Assembly (NCBI GenBank): GCA_022578605.1
Contig: MU394066.1
Location: forward strand, 186,001-250,000
Length of the DNA: 64,000 bases
Direction of reading: 5' to 3'
Source of the DNA: Camillea tinctor
Lineage: Eukaryota; Ascomycota; Sordariomycetes; Xylariales; Xylariaceae
Part shown: in pieces, positions 35,813-47,547 of the stretch
How the letters are laid out: every line of letters starts with the position of its first letter
Numbering within the stretch: position 1 is the stretch's first letter
Notes under the pieces: model-generated
Databases searched by the model: none
What the model was told of the DNA's origin: nothing
What the model saw: the letters and a program-made list of their open reading frames with translations, nothing else
Made by a program: the position numbers and the translations under genes

Positions 35813-37758
35813 ATGGATATCATCAAGTCATGTACTGACCTAATTGGGTCGTTAACTCCTACCGCACAGAACGGGTGAGTCGTGTGCCTTTTGCCCCTGA
35901 AATATCGGCTACGGTATGGGTTTCTGACATATAGATAGCAAATCTCTATGGGGCACCCTTCTCGCCCCTACTCTCCCACTATGGATCCTCGGTCAGGGCG
36001 GCTACCATGCCGGCCAACCTCCTTGGAGCAACCATACGGGCAGTATATTAGATCCGTTGCATGGTGGCCCCCTACACCCGGCCACCCGAAGATATGACTT
36101 CAATATCAGTCGGGGCATGATCGCCCCAGACGGATACGAGAAGAGCGTGATCCTCGTCAATGGTCAGTATCCGGGCCCGTTAATCGAGGCCAACCTGGGT
36201 GACTATATCGAGGTTACCGTGCACAACCATATTGAAGAAGGCCCTGCAGAGGGCACTGCTATCCACTGGCACGGTTTCCCACAGGCGGGAACGCCATGGA
36301 TGGATGGCGTTCCCGGTGTCAGCCAGTGCCCCATTGCCCCTGCAAAGAGCTTCACATACAAATTCCGCGCCGAGGTCTACGGCACATCCTGGTATCACTC
36401 TCACTACTCTGCTCAGTACTCTGGTGGTCTCTACGGTCCGATAGTTGTGCATGGCCCACCCCACGTGAACTATGATATTGATGTCGGTCCTGTAATGGTT
36501 AATGGTAATTATCATCTGCTCTATTTTGCTATGCAATCCTAACTAACGCCTATGGGCAGACTGGTGGCACGAGGACTACTTCACGGTCGTCGAAGAAGTC
36601 ATGTCGCCCAACTTCACCGGCAAGACATACTCTGACAACAACCTAATCAACGGCCGCATGAACTTCGACTGCTCAACCGTCGATGCCGGTGACACGACCA
36701 AATGCACCAACAACGCCGGCCTCTCCAAGTTCAGGTTCCAATCCGGCAAGACACACCGCCTGCGGTTCATCAACTCGGGCTCGGAGGGCACCCAGCGCAT
36801 CTCCATCGACGGCCACAACATGACCGTCATCGCCAACGACTTCACGCCCATCCAGCCCTACGACACCCAAGTCGTGACCCTCGGCATCGGCCAGCGCGTC
36901 GACGTAGTCGTGCACGCTCACGACGACCCCAAAGCCGCCTTCTGGCTGCGCGCAAACCTGACCTCCTGCGCCTTCGCCAAGCAGCCCTACGCCCTCGCCG
37001 CGATCTACTACCAGGACGCGGACGTGGACGCGATCCCCGCCAGCGCCCCCTGGGACGCGCCCGACCCGGGCACCTGCGCCAACGACGACCTCGCCCTGAC
37101 CAAGCCCCTGCTCCCGCTGCCCGTCCCCGAGCCCTCCTGGACCCAGCACATGGACATCGGCGCCTTCAAGAACGCGTCCGGCAACCTGCTGTGGAAGTTC
37201 GGCGGCGTCACCGCCCGCGTCGACTACAACGACCCCACGCTGCTGCAGGCCAGCCAGGGGGACCTGGTGTTCGAGCCCGAGATGAATGTTGTGAACTACG
37301 GGACTAACTCGTCGATTCGGTTTATCGTTAATAATCCCACCCCGACGTAAGCTTCCCCTTCTTCCCCTTCTCTCCGCGCACACCCAGCTAACCAGACCCT
37401 TGCACCCAGCCCCCACCCCATGCATGCCCACGGCCTGAGCATGTACATCCTCGCGCAAGGCGCGGGCAACTTCAACGGCTCGACGCTCACCGGGCTGGAC
37501 AACCCCCTGCGCCGCGACGTCCAGATGGTCAGCGCGCACTCGCACATCGTCGTGCAGATCGACGCGGCCACCCCGGGCCTGTGGCCCTTCCACTGCCACA
37601 TCGCGTGGCACGCGTCGGCGGGCTTTTTCAGCCAGATGCTGTTCCAGCCCGACGAGGTGCGCGGGTACGCGGTCCCGCCCGAGACGCGCCAGGTGTGCGA
37701 CGACTGGAGCGCGTTCACGGCGCGCCAGGTGCCGGATCAGATCGATTCGGGGCTGTGA
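35813..37758 (+). CDS. Laccase-type multicopper oxidase
   Basis: Four exons (35813-35874, 35939-36504, 36560-37346, 37410-37758) with introns of 64, 55 and 63 nt give 587 residues. The enzyme family couples one-electron oxidation of phenols or pigment precursors to reduction of O2 to water. All copper ligands are present: HWHG (His130/132), HSH (His174/176), HPMHAH (His474, 477, 479) and HCHIAWH (His533, Cys534, His535, His539). The T1 axial position, ten residues after the Cys, is Phe544. The N-terminus lacks a classical signal peptide: [13 protein letters not shown] is followed by a hydrophobic stretch at about residues 24-41 ([18 protein letters not shown]), which could be a signal anchor. 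Ascomycete laccases of this kind often serve pigment or secondary-metabolite pathways, but no such cluster is visible here. Confidence 0.92.
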
Positions 37759-39846
37759 GGGGCTCGAGATCCGTGGCTAGGATAGGGGGTTGGTGCGAGG
37801 ATGTCTTGCTTGCTAGTCCTGTTCGAATGTACATATATAATACCTATATATCTATAAATACCACGTATAGATCGGCCATCATTTACTGTAGGGAAAAGAG
37901 GACTGGGGGAAGGCTTGGGAAACAACTGGGTTAATCTTTTGCAGTATGGGGAAGGAGAGGAGGAGTGGGATATACACACATCAATATACTACTACTACTA
38001 TTTGGTTCGTCTACGTCCCATGCTTTTATGCTCCTAAGCGAAGTGAATAATGTGCTTGGTACGGTGATATTGCTCTCTTATCGCTATCTTGGGATATGTG
38101 GGCAGTTGGGTCCCTCTTGTATACCTTTGCGAAGTTCACTTGTATTGGAGGTTGTTCGTGCTGGCTCAGGGGGGCTAAATACTCCATAATACCCAAGGAC
38201 GAGATAAGGAGTAAGCACTGCACGTTTTGCTGCGATCTGAAATCAACGTAGCGTTATTCGACATGTAATGATGATAAGAGCGACGATTCGCCATCCTAAG
38301 TGGTTTGTCGTATTGATTTCCTATCTCTTCAACTTAACCTAGCCTTTCAAGAACATAGAATCTGGGACGTTGTCAGCCATTTAGAGACACTTATACTTAA
38401 GGGGATCGTAGGGGTCAATGTTGATGATGACTATATTGGCATAAACCTGCGTGTCAACATAGGTAGACATTGAAACCTAGCGTAATAAATTCTCAAACTA
38501 TTTACCTCTAGAGTCAGAGATAGGTGAGTTGAGGTAGTTAACATATGTATACACCTTTCTCTACCATCCATTTACATCTCCCGCCTTTTCTCACCCATCC
38601 CAGGTCCTCGAAAATAAGCAGCCTGGGCTGACTGGCTGCGCTACCTCGGGATTGTGGCTTATACATTGCACTTCGTTAATGTCCACCTCCTCTCCCCCCC
38701 TCAAAAAAAAAAGAGGCAATATAAACCGAAACCGGTGATAGTGTAGAAGCTAAGAAGTGATACGATCTCGGATATCTATACCCCCCCTTCGATCTCTTCT
38801 TCGCTAGCTTACCTCCCCGCGGGGTTCGGCTGATCCATTCGGGGTATTTTATGTAGGTTGCCTGGGATGTTAGGTAGTAAGTATGTACGGGATAGTATAA
38901 CTCGGGGAATAGCAGTTTTCCGACCCGGGGTTAGGACTTCTTTTTTTTTTTTTGTGAATATGCACCTTAATCCAGACCAGAATTATGTAGCCAAGGCAAT
39001 TCTCCAGGTCACGCTATCTACGCCAATCCATACTTATATGGGATGTCTGGTTTCCTATAGGTTGCTCTGCAATGCAACAGGTACAATTCCATTTTATCTA
39101 CAGAGTGTGACGAAGAGATTGATATCATTCTCTCTACACTAGTAAGGCTATAGGCTATTAGATTATACTCACTTACTTACATGCTAGCTTCACTTTGGTT
39201 AGTCGATGTAAGTGGAGGCAGCTTTGGTCGATCTCTTACACTGGAGCAGGGGGAGTAAGCAATAACAAGGGGGGCCATTGCATCTCCTATCCACCACACC
39301 GACGATTATGTATTCTTTTTTTGTGTTTCTTTAATAGGTCCGTACTAGGTAAGTTGATCCTCTCTCCTCCCTGTTTTATTTTGATGTTACCCCATCCTGC
39401 GGTGGAGAAAGCTTGTTTAAAGAAATTATCTTACACGAACCCCCCCCTTCTCGCCAAACGTGCTGGTCACAATGAGGCACCTAATATGGAGGGAGGATCT
39501 TCGCTATGGTATGTCATTACTACATATCAATTGGGGAAACCTTGACATGCCTCGGCTGTAACCCGATCTATCCGGTCAAAGGAGCGTCTCCTCTACTACT
39601 ACTCTGGTGTTATTCAATGAAGCTTGAACTTAGACTTTGATTCTTTCTCGTCCTGCATACATACCTACACATACTCAATTCATCGTGACGTACTTTTTTC
39701 TGCATCCCTGAGTTAGGTAATTCATAGTTTGTAGTCAACATTTTAAAAAGCTGCTATTTATTAAGTTGTCCAACTAGGTTAATTAAGCCTTCGTTCTCCT
39801 CTCCTCTCCTTTCCCTTTCCCTCTCCCTCCCCGCTCCGTGTGCAGA
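37759..39846. other. Gene-free stretch between laccase and Fat1-like gene
   Basis: 2.1 kb of AT-rich sequence with short simple repeats (CTA near 37988; T run near 38941-38953; A run near 38704). I see no coding region. Confidence 0.5.
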
Positions 39847-41821
39847 ATGTCCTGTAAGTTGTCCCCTCCATAACTACTCGAGAGCCCCCCTTTCCACCTC
39901 CCTTTACTGAGTCCAGTGCATAGTGGCCGTAGCTGGAGCAGTGGCCGGAGGCGCTGCCATTGCGGCGTACCTCGATGCCAAGTTCCATATTCGCAATGAT
40001 CTCAGGAAAGGCAGCCGGCGACTAAACCAGCTCTTGATGATGCGGGAGGTGGCCAAGCGGGTCCAGCAGAACAAGCTTACACTATACAGCTTCTTCGAGG
40101 AGCGTGCTGGGACCCCTGCGGGCGACAACACCTTTCTCATCTTCGAAGGCCGTGAGTGGACTTACACGGAATTCTACAAGGCTCTGCAGCCCGTCGGGAA
40201 CTGGCTCATGAAGGACCTCGGCATCCAGAAGGGCGAAGTCGTTGCCGTGGACGGCGGCAACAGCCCGGAGTTCCTGCTGCTCTGGTTCGCCTTGGAAGCC
40301 ATCGGCGCCACCCCCGCGTTCGTGAACTCCCACCTGACGGCCCAGCCGCTCGTCCACAGCATCAAGCTCTGCGGCGCTCGCTACGTCCTCGCGGATGAGG
40401 ACATCCGGTCCCTCGTGGCCCCCGTCGAGGAGGAGCTCGCCGCTGCCAACGCCAAGGTGATATACTACACCCCCGCCCTCTTCGCGACCTTCACGGACAC
40501 GGAGCCCCTGCCCCCCTCGCGCCGCGCCGGCAACGAGCCCCTGCAGCCAGCCTGCCTCCTGTACACGTCGGGCACGACCGGCCTGCCCAAAGCCGTGATC
40601 ATGACCCGTATGCGCGAAATGACCATGGCGCTCGGCCGCTCCGGCGTACTCGCCCTGAAGCCCGGCGACAGAATGTACACCTGCCTGCCTCTGTACCACG
40701 GCTCGGCACACGGGCTATGCACCGCGCTGTGCATCGGGCAGGGCGCCACCGTGGTGCTCTCGCGCAAGTTCTCGCACCGCACCTTCTGGCCCGAGATCCA
40801 CGCCTCGGGGGCCACGCACCTGCAGTACGTCGGCGAGCTGTGCCGGTACCTGGTCAACGCAGCCCCGGGGCCGCTCGACCGCGGGCACAAGGTCAGAACG
40901 GCCTGGGGCAACGGCATGCGGCCCGACGTGTGGGAGCGCTTCCGCCAGCGCTTCGGCGTCGAGTGCATCCACGAGCTGTACGCCGCCACCGACGGCATCG
41001 TCTTCTGCGCGAACCCCAACCGCGGCGACTTCACGCGCAACGCCATCGACCTGCGCGGGCCCCTGTGGCGGCTCCTCAACGGCGCGAATGAGAAGCGCGT
41101 GCGCATCGACCCCGACACCCAGGACATCGCGCGGGGGGATGACGGGTTTGCAGTCGAGTGCGCAGCTGATGAGCCCGGCGAGAGCGTCGCCCGCATGGAT
41201 ACGAAGGACCCCGACCGCGGCACGCCGACGTACTTCCGTAACCACGGGGCGGCGGTGTCGCGCCGCGCGAGGAACGTCCTCGCGGAGGGGGATCTGTGGT
41301 TCCGCTCCGGCGACATGATGCGCCTCGACGCGGAGGGGCGGCTGTTCTTCGTGGACCGCCTGGGCGACACGTTCCGCTGGCGCTCCGAGAACGTGTCGAC
41401 CAGCGAGGTGGCCGACGTCGTGGGCTTGTTCCCCGCCGTGGCCGAGACCAACGTGTACGGGGTGCTGGTGCCGCACACGGACGGGCGGGCGGGGTGCGCT
41501 GCTGTGGTGCTGAAGACGGGGGGCGGGGATAGGGGGTTGGACTGGCACGGGTTCACGGCGCATTGCTTGGCGAATCTGCCTCGCTACGCGGTGCCCATTT
41601 TTGTAAGGCTCGTGGCCCAGCTCGAGTACACCGCGACTATGAAGATGCAGAAGGGCAGGCTGAGAGCGGAGGGCGTCGACTTGGACGCTATTGAGAAGGC
41701 GGCTGGGGAGAAGGGCGAGAAGGCGGATGCTATGTACTGGCTCCCTCCTGGACAGAGCGCGTACGTGCCGTTCACGAAGAAGGATCTACAGGAGCTGAGG
41801 GGCGGGCGTGTACGGTTGTAG
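39847..41821 (+). CDS. Fat1/FATP-type very-long-chain acyl-CoA synthetase / fatty acid transporter
   Basis: Two exons (39847-39853 and 39924-41821) joined over a 70-nt intron (GTAAGT donor, TAG acceptor) give 634 residues beginning MSLAVAGAVAGG. The first exon is only 7 nt; the GTG at 39923 is not the start. The protein activates very-long-chain fatty acids with ATP and CoA, and in yeast Fat1 also aids fatty acid uptake. It has a hydrophobic N-terminal segment (AVAGAVAGGAAIAAYL), the AMP-binding P-loop LYTSGTTGLPKAV at about 211-223, and LPLYHGSAHG. The FATP/VLACS motif lies at about 458-495 (GDLWFRSGDMM, FVDRLGDTFRWRSENVST). The C-terminus ends VRL, not a canonical peroxisomal signal. Codon use is GC-rich. 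Length fits the family (about 620-670). Confidence 0.88.
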
Positions 41822-42785
41822 ACTCGGGGGGCTGGTAGGGAGGTTGGGTATCTCGAGTTGTTCTAGAGCATATATTAGCGACAAACAGGCATATAGGTTA
41901 TGAAGTTTTCCCCAGGCCACTGGTGCCCCTATTTAGTCTTATGAAATTTGGCAGAGTGTGGAATGCTTGCTTAACTCCGTTGACGCCCGTATCATATATA
42001 TCCCCTTGCAGGCGATGTAATGTAACCGTTACACGATCTGACCCGACCTGGCACCGGACCACGTGCATTATGAGGCGTCACTGTCCAGTTATATCAGCGG
42101 AAAGGGGGAAGGGGGAAGGGGATTTCCGACACTAAACCACTAATACGGGCTAGTGATAATGTTTGGTCATCATGGCTACGGCCCTACGGCCAAGTTATTT
42201 AGTCGTCTTATCAAGTAAACCTATGTAACATAGTATATTATAACTCTTCACATATTATCTGGAGTTTTGTCTAGGTGTTTATGTCGTGCTCCCCTCAAGG
42301 TCGTAACCTATGTGGTTGTACAAGAATAGGCTAGGCGAGAAAGAAATCTCACTGGTAAAGGGGGTGATACAGAAAAGAGCATCTTCGATTCCAACTCCTT
42401 ATTTTTTTTGTTGTAGAACGACACTAAGTCTATCCCTTTCTTCACTCAGAAGTAAGTCACTACGTGAACCTTGAAGTGATGTTACGCTATTCTTTTTTGT
42501 TGTTGTTTGGATGACCGGATAGGAAAGAAAGATATCCTTGGGACACCGCTATGTACAATATCCTCCTTTGTTTCCTCTCTCCAGCAAATCAACATGAAAT
42601 TCCCTTTTCCTTTTTTAAGAACCTTGAACTCCTTTTCCGCTGGTGACAGCCGCAATCTAATAAAAAGAAATCATAACGAGTGACTTTTTTTTTCCGCCCA
42701 TAAAACCTGAGGGGGGACCTACAGCCTTGAGGTAAATGATTTGTATCGCTTTTCTGCTCCGTCTTCATCTCACTCCTACCTCCAC
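41822..42785. other. Convergent 3' spacer
   Basis: 964 bp between two converging genes with no supportable gene. The nearest sequence to the right-hand gene (about 42590-42760) is its 3' flank. Confidence 0.55.
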
Positions 42786-43532
42786 CTACAACTTCACCAC
42801 CTTCCCCGGCTCCTCCAGTCCCCCATCTAGCCCCCACGACCGACTCGTAAAGAACAGCACATCCGCGATCCCGCTCTGCACGAGCAGCCTCTCCAGCGCG
42901 CGCACCACCTTCTCCGCGTCCCGGCTCGCCTCGTCCCGCGCGCCATCGATATCCACCACCACGCACAAGCGCTTACCGATCTTCTGGCCGGCCGACCGCG
43001 GCGGCACCAGCTGGTTCAAGTGCGCCAGCACGTCCAGCCGGTCCGCCGCGCTGTCGTTGTGGAACGACGGGTCTGACGGCTCGCACCCCAGGCCGCGGTA
43101 CTCGGGCGTGGCGACGAAGGGGCTCAGCTGCGCGAGCAGGGACTTGGTCAGGCCGTCGAGGACGCCGGGGGGAGCGTCGCGGGCGGGGGCGACGTAGAGC
43201 ACCGGGCGCGCGGTCAGCGCCGCCGAGTTGTGGAGGATCGACGGCGAGTACGCGCGGATCTGGTCCAGGGCGAGGCAGTACGCGGCGCTGCGGGCGTCGT
43301 CCGCGCTGGGCGCTTGGAGAACGCCGATCCGGGTGGAGGGGTGAGAGAGGAACTGCGTGATCTTGTCGGAGTTGTCGCTGCGGACCCACCATGGCTTCTG
43401 GTACATCTTGTACAGGCTGTCCTTAGCAGCGCGGTAGACGCTGTGGCCCATCATGTAGTGGTCACAGACGTCCTTGAAGCACCCACAGGCGGTGGGGTCG
43501 GCTCGTTTGCAGACGGAGCAGTGGAACAGCAT
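42786..43532 (-). CDS. Fungal protein with Cys/His N-terminus and a degenerate STAND-NTPase-like fold (unknown)
   Basis: Single exon, 248 residues, GC-rich coding. The first 31 residues hold a possible metal site (HCSVC, then CGC, C, H and H: C-x2-C-x7-C-x-C-x4-C-x2-H-x4-H). The rest has the strand order of a nucleoside-triphosphatase core: TRIGVLQAPSADDAR where a P-loop would sit, CVVVDIDG like a Walker B strand, and DVLFFTSRSW like the sensor-1 strand (TSR) of NACHT/STAND proteins. The P-loop has no GK(S/T), so if the resemblance is real it is not an active ATPase. The fold comment is inference and I recognise no named family. The 5' end faces a 2.9-kb AT-rich spacer. Confidence 0.7.
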   Translation of the reverse strand: MLFHCSVCKRADPTACGCFKDVCDHYMMGHSVYRAAKDSLYKMYQKPWWVRSDNSDKITQFLSHPSTRIGVLQAPSADDARSAAYCLALDQIRAYSPSILHNSAALTARPVLYVAPARDAPPGVLDGLTKSLLAQLSPFVATPEYRGLGCEPSDPSFHNDSAADRLDVLAHLNQLVPPRSAGQKIGKRLCVVVDIDGARDEASRDAEKVVRALERLLVQSGIADVLFFTSRSWGLDGGLEEPGKVVKL

Positions 43533-46425
43533 TATGCCGTGAGTTTTTGTAGTAGTGATGGGTTTTGGTGTGTGTCGTAAGCTTTGGTAGTGGATTTGTG
43601 TGTGTGTAGACTAGGTATAAGGAGTTTTGCTGTGGTGATATTGGTGATCGTTCCAAGAATCGAAGCCAGACTCCTAAGAACTGTGGTTGAAGACGCAGGA
43701 TATATATATAAGTTTATGTTGTCTTCTCTGATCCAGATTGACTTGCACGCATGGAATCCTGGTTCAATGAGGCCGAGCAAAACATTCATATTTTTGTTGA
43801 CATTAAATCTCGAGGGCTCATGGAAAAATATGAAGCAAGAGTGTTTGGCAAACTTCAAAAGGCAATGTGGTTAGCAATATTCTCTTGTGGATTTTCCCTT
43901 CATAAAATGCATTACCTCACATGGCAGAAGAAAGCTGCTGCTTGACCTGCACTGAGAATTGGATACCCAAGTAACCAACAATACCAGTAGAGCAAACTCA
44001 TAATATTTTATTTCTTATTTTTTTTCCCCCTTTTTACCCGCAGGGCTCTGTCGGAATATTTGAGGGTTGGTTTATCGTAACGTGATGAGCCGCCATGTTT
44101 GCATCGGTAGAATTGTGTAATCTCAACAAAGCTCGAAGGTAGCCTCAAGAGCTCTGCGAGATAAAAAAATTCATCAGTTTTGCCTATCAAAGAACTATGG
44201 CTCATTATGTAACTCGTACCTGGCTTACGTTGGACTTGGTGGCTTCCCGTCACTTATTCATCCCATGTTGGGCAAACGATGTAGTAGGAATGAGTTGTAG
44301 TACATGTTTCTCGGTAGCTTGAATCAACCCATATGAAAACCCTAGATAGAAAATTTTCATTTAACGGCCCCCAACAATAGCATAAGAGAGACATCAAGGT
44401 GTGAATGCGGTCCGTACACTTGAAAAATATTAGGGGGTATTTATCAATATATTCAGAGAGCTACCACAACAAACCATAAAAAACCAAGATCAAGTACGTT
44501 ATTGTAATAAACCAAAAGTTTTAACACGAATATTGACTTAGGAAATTCAATGCCCATGGTGAAGGTTATGGCGAAGATACAATGCTTTGCAGTCAGAGAG
44601 TACTAGTCACTACTCATAATCACATTCATCGTGCTCCCTCCGTCAAAACATAGAATATGAGGCTGAAAGACTGGAACCTATTAAATACACCTTACCAATT
44701 CCTAGGTTAATAGCGAGAACCATTCTTCCTATCAGCAGTGTAGTAGAAGTTCCAACTCCGGTTCCTAACTATGAAAGACTCCCATAACCAGGGTTTCTTT
44801 TCATAAGCACCTAGCCCCAAGTAATTCATGCAAGGTACGGTAACGTCGGTTACGATGCCATCAACTCAGCTGTTCACCTCTTGCGCGCGAGACCCTAATG
44901 CTTAGCTAAGCCAAGCCCATTCCAGTTTTCCCGGGTAACAGAAAGCATCATGGGTTATATTCTCGAAACGCAGAATTAACAGATAAACGGGTTACGGTGT
45001 TACTCGATGATGATCGGGATTATACGAACTCCCTCCCTTACTTGAAGCCCTCGCCCGAAATCTTAGGGCGATAAGAATATAAGAATAAGCTGACCATCGC
45101 AGATTTTTTTTCTTGCCCCTGCCGACTACGGCGATGAGGCTCTGTACGGTCGTCATATGTCAAAGAAACTTGCTCATCCTGTTTCGATTGCCGGGAAGTC
45201 TGTGAGCTAGGTTATATGCGGCTTTGGTGCGTCCCAGCCAGGTGGTGTTGAGGAGTAACATATATAATATAAAATTGGTGTACAATGACCAATAGCCCCT
45301 TTGCTTGGTGCAGTTGGTTGCCCAGCCCAATTGCAAGGGGGTTTTCGCGTACCAACCCTAAGAGATTTTGACGTACTAAGGCCTTATTCATTCATTCACC
45401 CCTCCATCGTCGGCTTCTTGACTAGTCCGATTCAGAGCTGTCGCCTTTGTAGTCGTAGGTCTCATTTGGAATTAGGGATTTTCAAGACATTAGCTAGGTT
45501 AGACGAAACGAGGGCTATAACCTACCTTCTTTGCATTGGCGCAAGGGGAGGTTCCCGGTCTCGGGCGTAGGTAAGCCATATCATGTTGAGAATGAAAAAG
45601 AAAAATAACAAAAGTATGGAAGAAAGTTCTCAGGGGAAAGCGTCGTAAGGTCATAAGACCCTTTGTCTCACCTGATAGTAGGGAAGGCAGGGTCAGAATT
45701 TGTTATCTCCTCATTATCTAAATAGGTACTTTTCATGTGTAAATACTTACATAGATGTAGACGGAATTCCTGTTTCCCCGGTGCGACTATATTAACCATG
45801 TGTAACTTAATCCCAACAAAGCGTAATGCTTAGGCCACGCAAAATAGAACGAAAAAGAAAACAAAAATAACTGATATAGGAAAGTCCTATTCCTTCCGTC
45901 CTATCGAAGCCTTTGAGCTGAAATATCCCATTGTCCCGATCCTATACTTATTAGGATCGAGCTATCATACCAGCTTAACTTACCAAATCTATGTGTATAG
46001 CCATAAGAAACTCCTTTCCCCTTTCTCTGCGGGTCCCTATTCTTAGATATCAACTAATCGAGAATTAAAAAAAAAGGGGGAGGGAAGGGGCTCGTGCATC
46101 GAATCCCGAGAATATATTGAGCCCCCAAGCCTGCTTGTCGATATTCCAGTCCTGAGGATTAGGGTCACGTCAGTGCTCTGACTTGTGTTACAGAAATAAT
46201 TATGTTATTATTATATCTAATAAAAAAGTTTTTAAGGAGAACCTCTTTCGTGATACCAAAAGTGCAATTCGCGAAACCCCTCCCTATTGAACTAACATAC
46301 CGACCTTACCACCCATACATATATTATATCATGATACGAAAACAATCTTTGCGATCCTCCTATCAGTCTCTGGTGGGCAATCAACAAAGGTAATTGCACA
46401 TGTAGTTCGATGACAGTAAATAACT
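43533..46425. other. AT-rich gene-poor stretch (2.9 kb)
   Basis: No supportable gene. A 64-codon frame at 43751-43945 starts with ATG (MESWFNEAEQN) and is fairly balanced in composition, but it has no recognised motif or splice support. The rest is short or lacks an ATG start. TAGGTA-type motifs occur at about 45723. Confidence 0.5.
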
Positions 46426-47547
46426 TCACACCGCCCAATAAACCCGTACCGTCGCCGTCTTCACGAAGTTTTTCCACGCGCCGAACCTCGCGCGCCCCCA
46501 CACCGTGACCATATCGCCCACCTTCAGATCGCGGACGAACTCGCCGTTCCCCGTGGCGGCGCCCCGGCCGTGCACCGTCTCTAGGTCCTGGCCGGCGGTG
46601 GACTCGGGGTCGATGTTGTCGGCGCGCGACCACTCGACGTGGTGGTCCTGCCACTCCTTAACCGCGACCTTGTTGCGCTGGATCACGTGGTCCGGCGGAG
46701 AGTGCAGCGCGTGGTCGTAATCGGTGGCGGCTTCGTTGAGCGGAGGCCACACGGGGCGGATGGCGCACGTGGGGATCATCTCCGCGGCGTGGTCTGCGCG
46801 CTGGGGTTCTGTGCGTTCTTTGCAGTCTTGCGGGCCTGTGTGCAGCATTAGTATATATACACATTTGAAAAAGGAGGGACAGATGGGGGACATCTGAATC
46901 TCACATTCGTTGCTCGCATCGAAACGATCTAGGCCAGCGTCGAACCAGGTGTATGAGCGGTTGTAGGTACCGCGAGTTGCAGCCTCGCCACCGAAACCCT
47001 GATCGTGGCTCGTGATGTCAAAGACGACTTTCCGGCACGGATGTTCCAGGGTGTCTTTGGGCCCGCTGGCGTAGTCTTTCAAGAGTTGCGACTGCGGGTA
47101 CTCCTCCTGGAGCGGGCGGGGTGTAGCCTTTGTCCTCCAGAGCTCATTGTTTCCCGGGCGCCACTTGGTAAGGCCTAGAGGTGGAGTGCGAATCTGCGGG
47201 CACGATGTTAGCATTGGTATAACAACACAGGCATATTGACTCACTAGCATCTCATTTTCTTTGTCAGGGCGACCGCTAGCGATGATGTGATGTCCCGACT
47301 GGAGCCCTGTGCAATCGATAGTTGATACGGAACAGACCCAGTACTCGGCGAAGTCCATTATGATATCCACGATTTCAGGGGGAAACCCCGAGGCCTTGGC
47401 CAAGACCCGCTTCACCTCGATGCAATCCGACGGACTGGTCTCATATTCGTTGACCAGAACTGAAGACCCTGCCGGTTGCGATGGGGTGGGTGCTAGGGGG
47501 ATTCTTCGGATTGGGACACGGGCACCTCCTCTTCGGTGGGGAAGCAT
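46426..47547 (-). CDS. Fungal protein of unknown function with an F-box-like helix and two in-frame introns
   Basis: The unspliced frame is open for 373 codons, but two segments have complete intron signals. 47244-47194 (51 nt) has GTGAGT, GCTAAC branch and GCAG. 46904-46836 (69 nt) has GTGAGA, TACTAATGC branch and ACAG. Both are multiples of three, so spliced and unspliced forms stay in frame; the spliced product is 333 residues. At about residues 53-68, ASGFPPEIVDIIMDFAEYW resembles an F-box-like (L/F)PPE-I-x-D-x-I helix. The middle has VVFDITSHDQGFGG and NRSYTWFDAGLDRFD, like a beta-rich domain found in fungal proteins of unknown role. The C-terminus (LKVGDMVTVWGRARFGAWKNFV) looks like a small beta barrel. 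Function is unknown. Confidence 0.75.
   Translation of the reverse strand: MLPHRRGGARVPIRRIPLAPTPSQPAGSSVLVNEYETSPSDCIEVKRVLAKASGFPPEIVDIIMDFAEYWVCSVSTIDCTGLQSGHHIIASGRPDKENEMLVSQYACVVIPMLTSCPQIRTPPLGLTKWRPGNNELWRTKATPRPLQEEYPQSQLLKDYASGPKDTLEHPCRKVVFDITSHDQGFGGEAATRGTYNRSYTWFDAGLDRFDASNECEIQMSPICPSFFKCVYILMLHTGPQDCKERTEPQRADHAAEMIPTCAIRPVWPPLNEAATDYDHALHSPPDHVIQRNKVAVKEWQDHHVEWSRADNIDPESTAGQDLETVHGRGAATGNGEFVRDLKVGDMVTVWGRARFGAWKNFVKTATVRVYWAV

Noticed and set aside
36673..37611. 312-codon minus-strand ORF antisense to the laccase
   Set aside because: It is a shadow of the GC-rich laccase exon in another frame. It has no domain, while the plus strand carries all the copper ligands.
40465..41556. 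363-codon minus-strand ORF antisense to the Fat1-like gene
   Set aside because: Arg/Ser/Pro-rich shadow of a GC-rich coding exon with strong third-position bias. No recognisable domain.
43751..43945. 64-codon plus-strand ORF (MESWFNEAEQN)
   Set aside because: Balanced composition but no motif, no splice support and an AT-rich neighbourhood.
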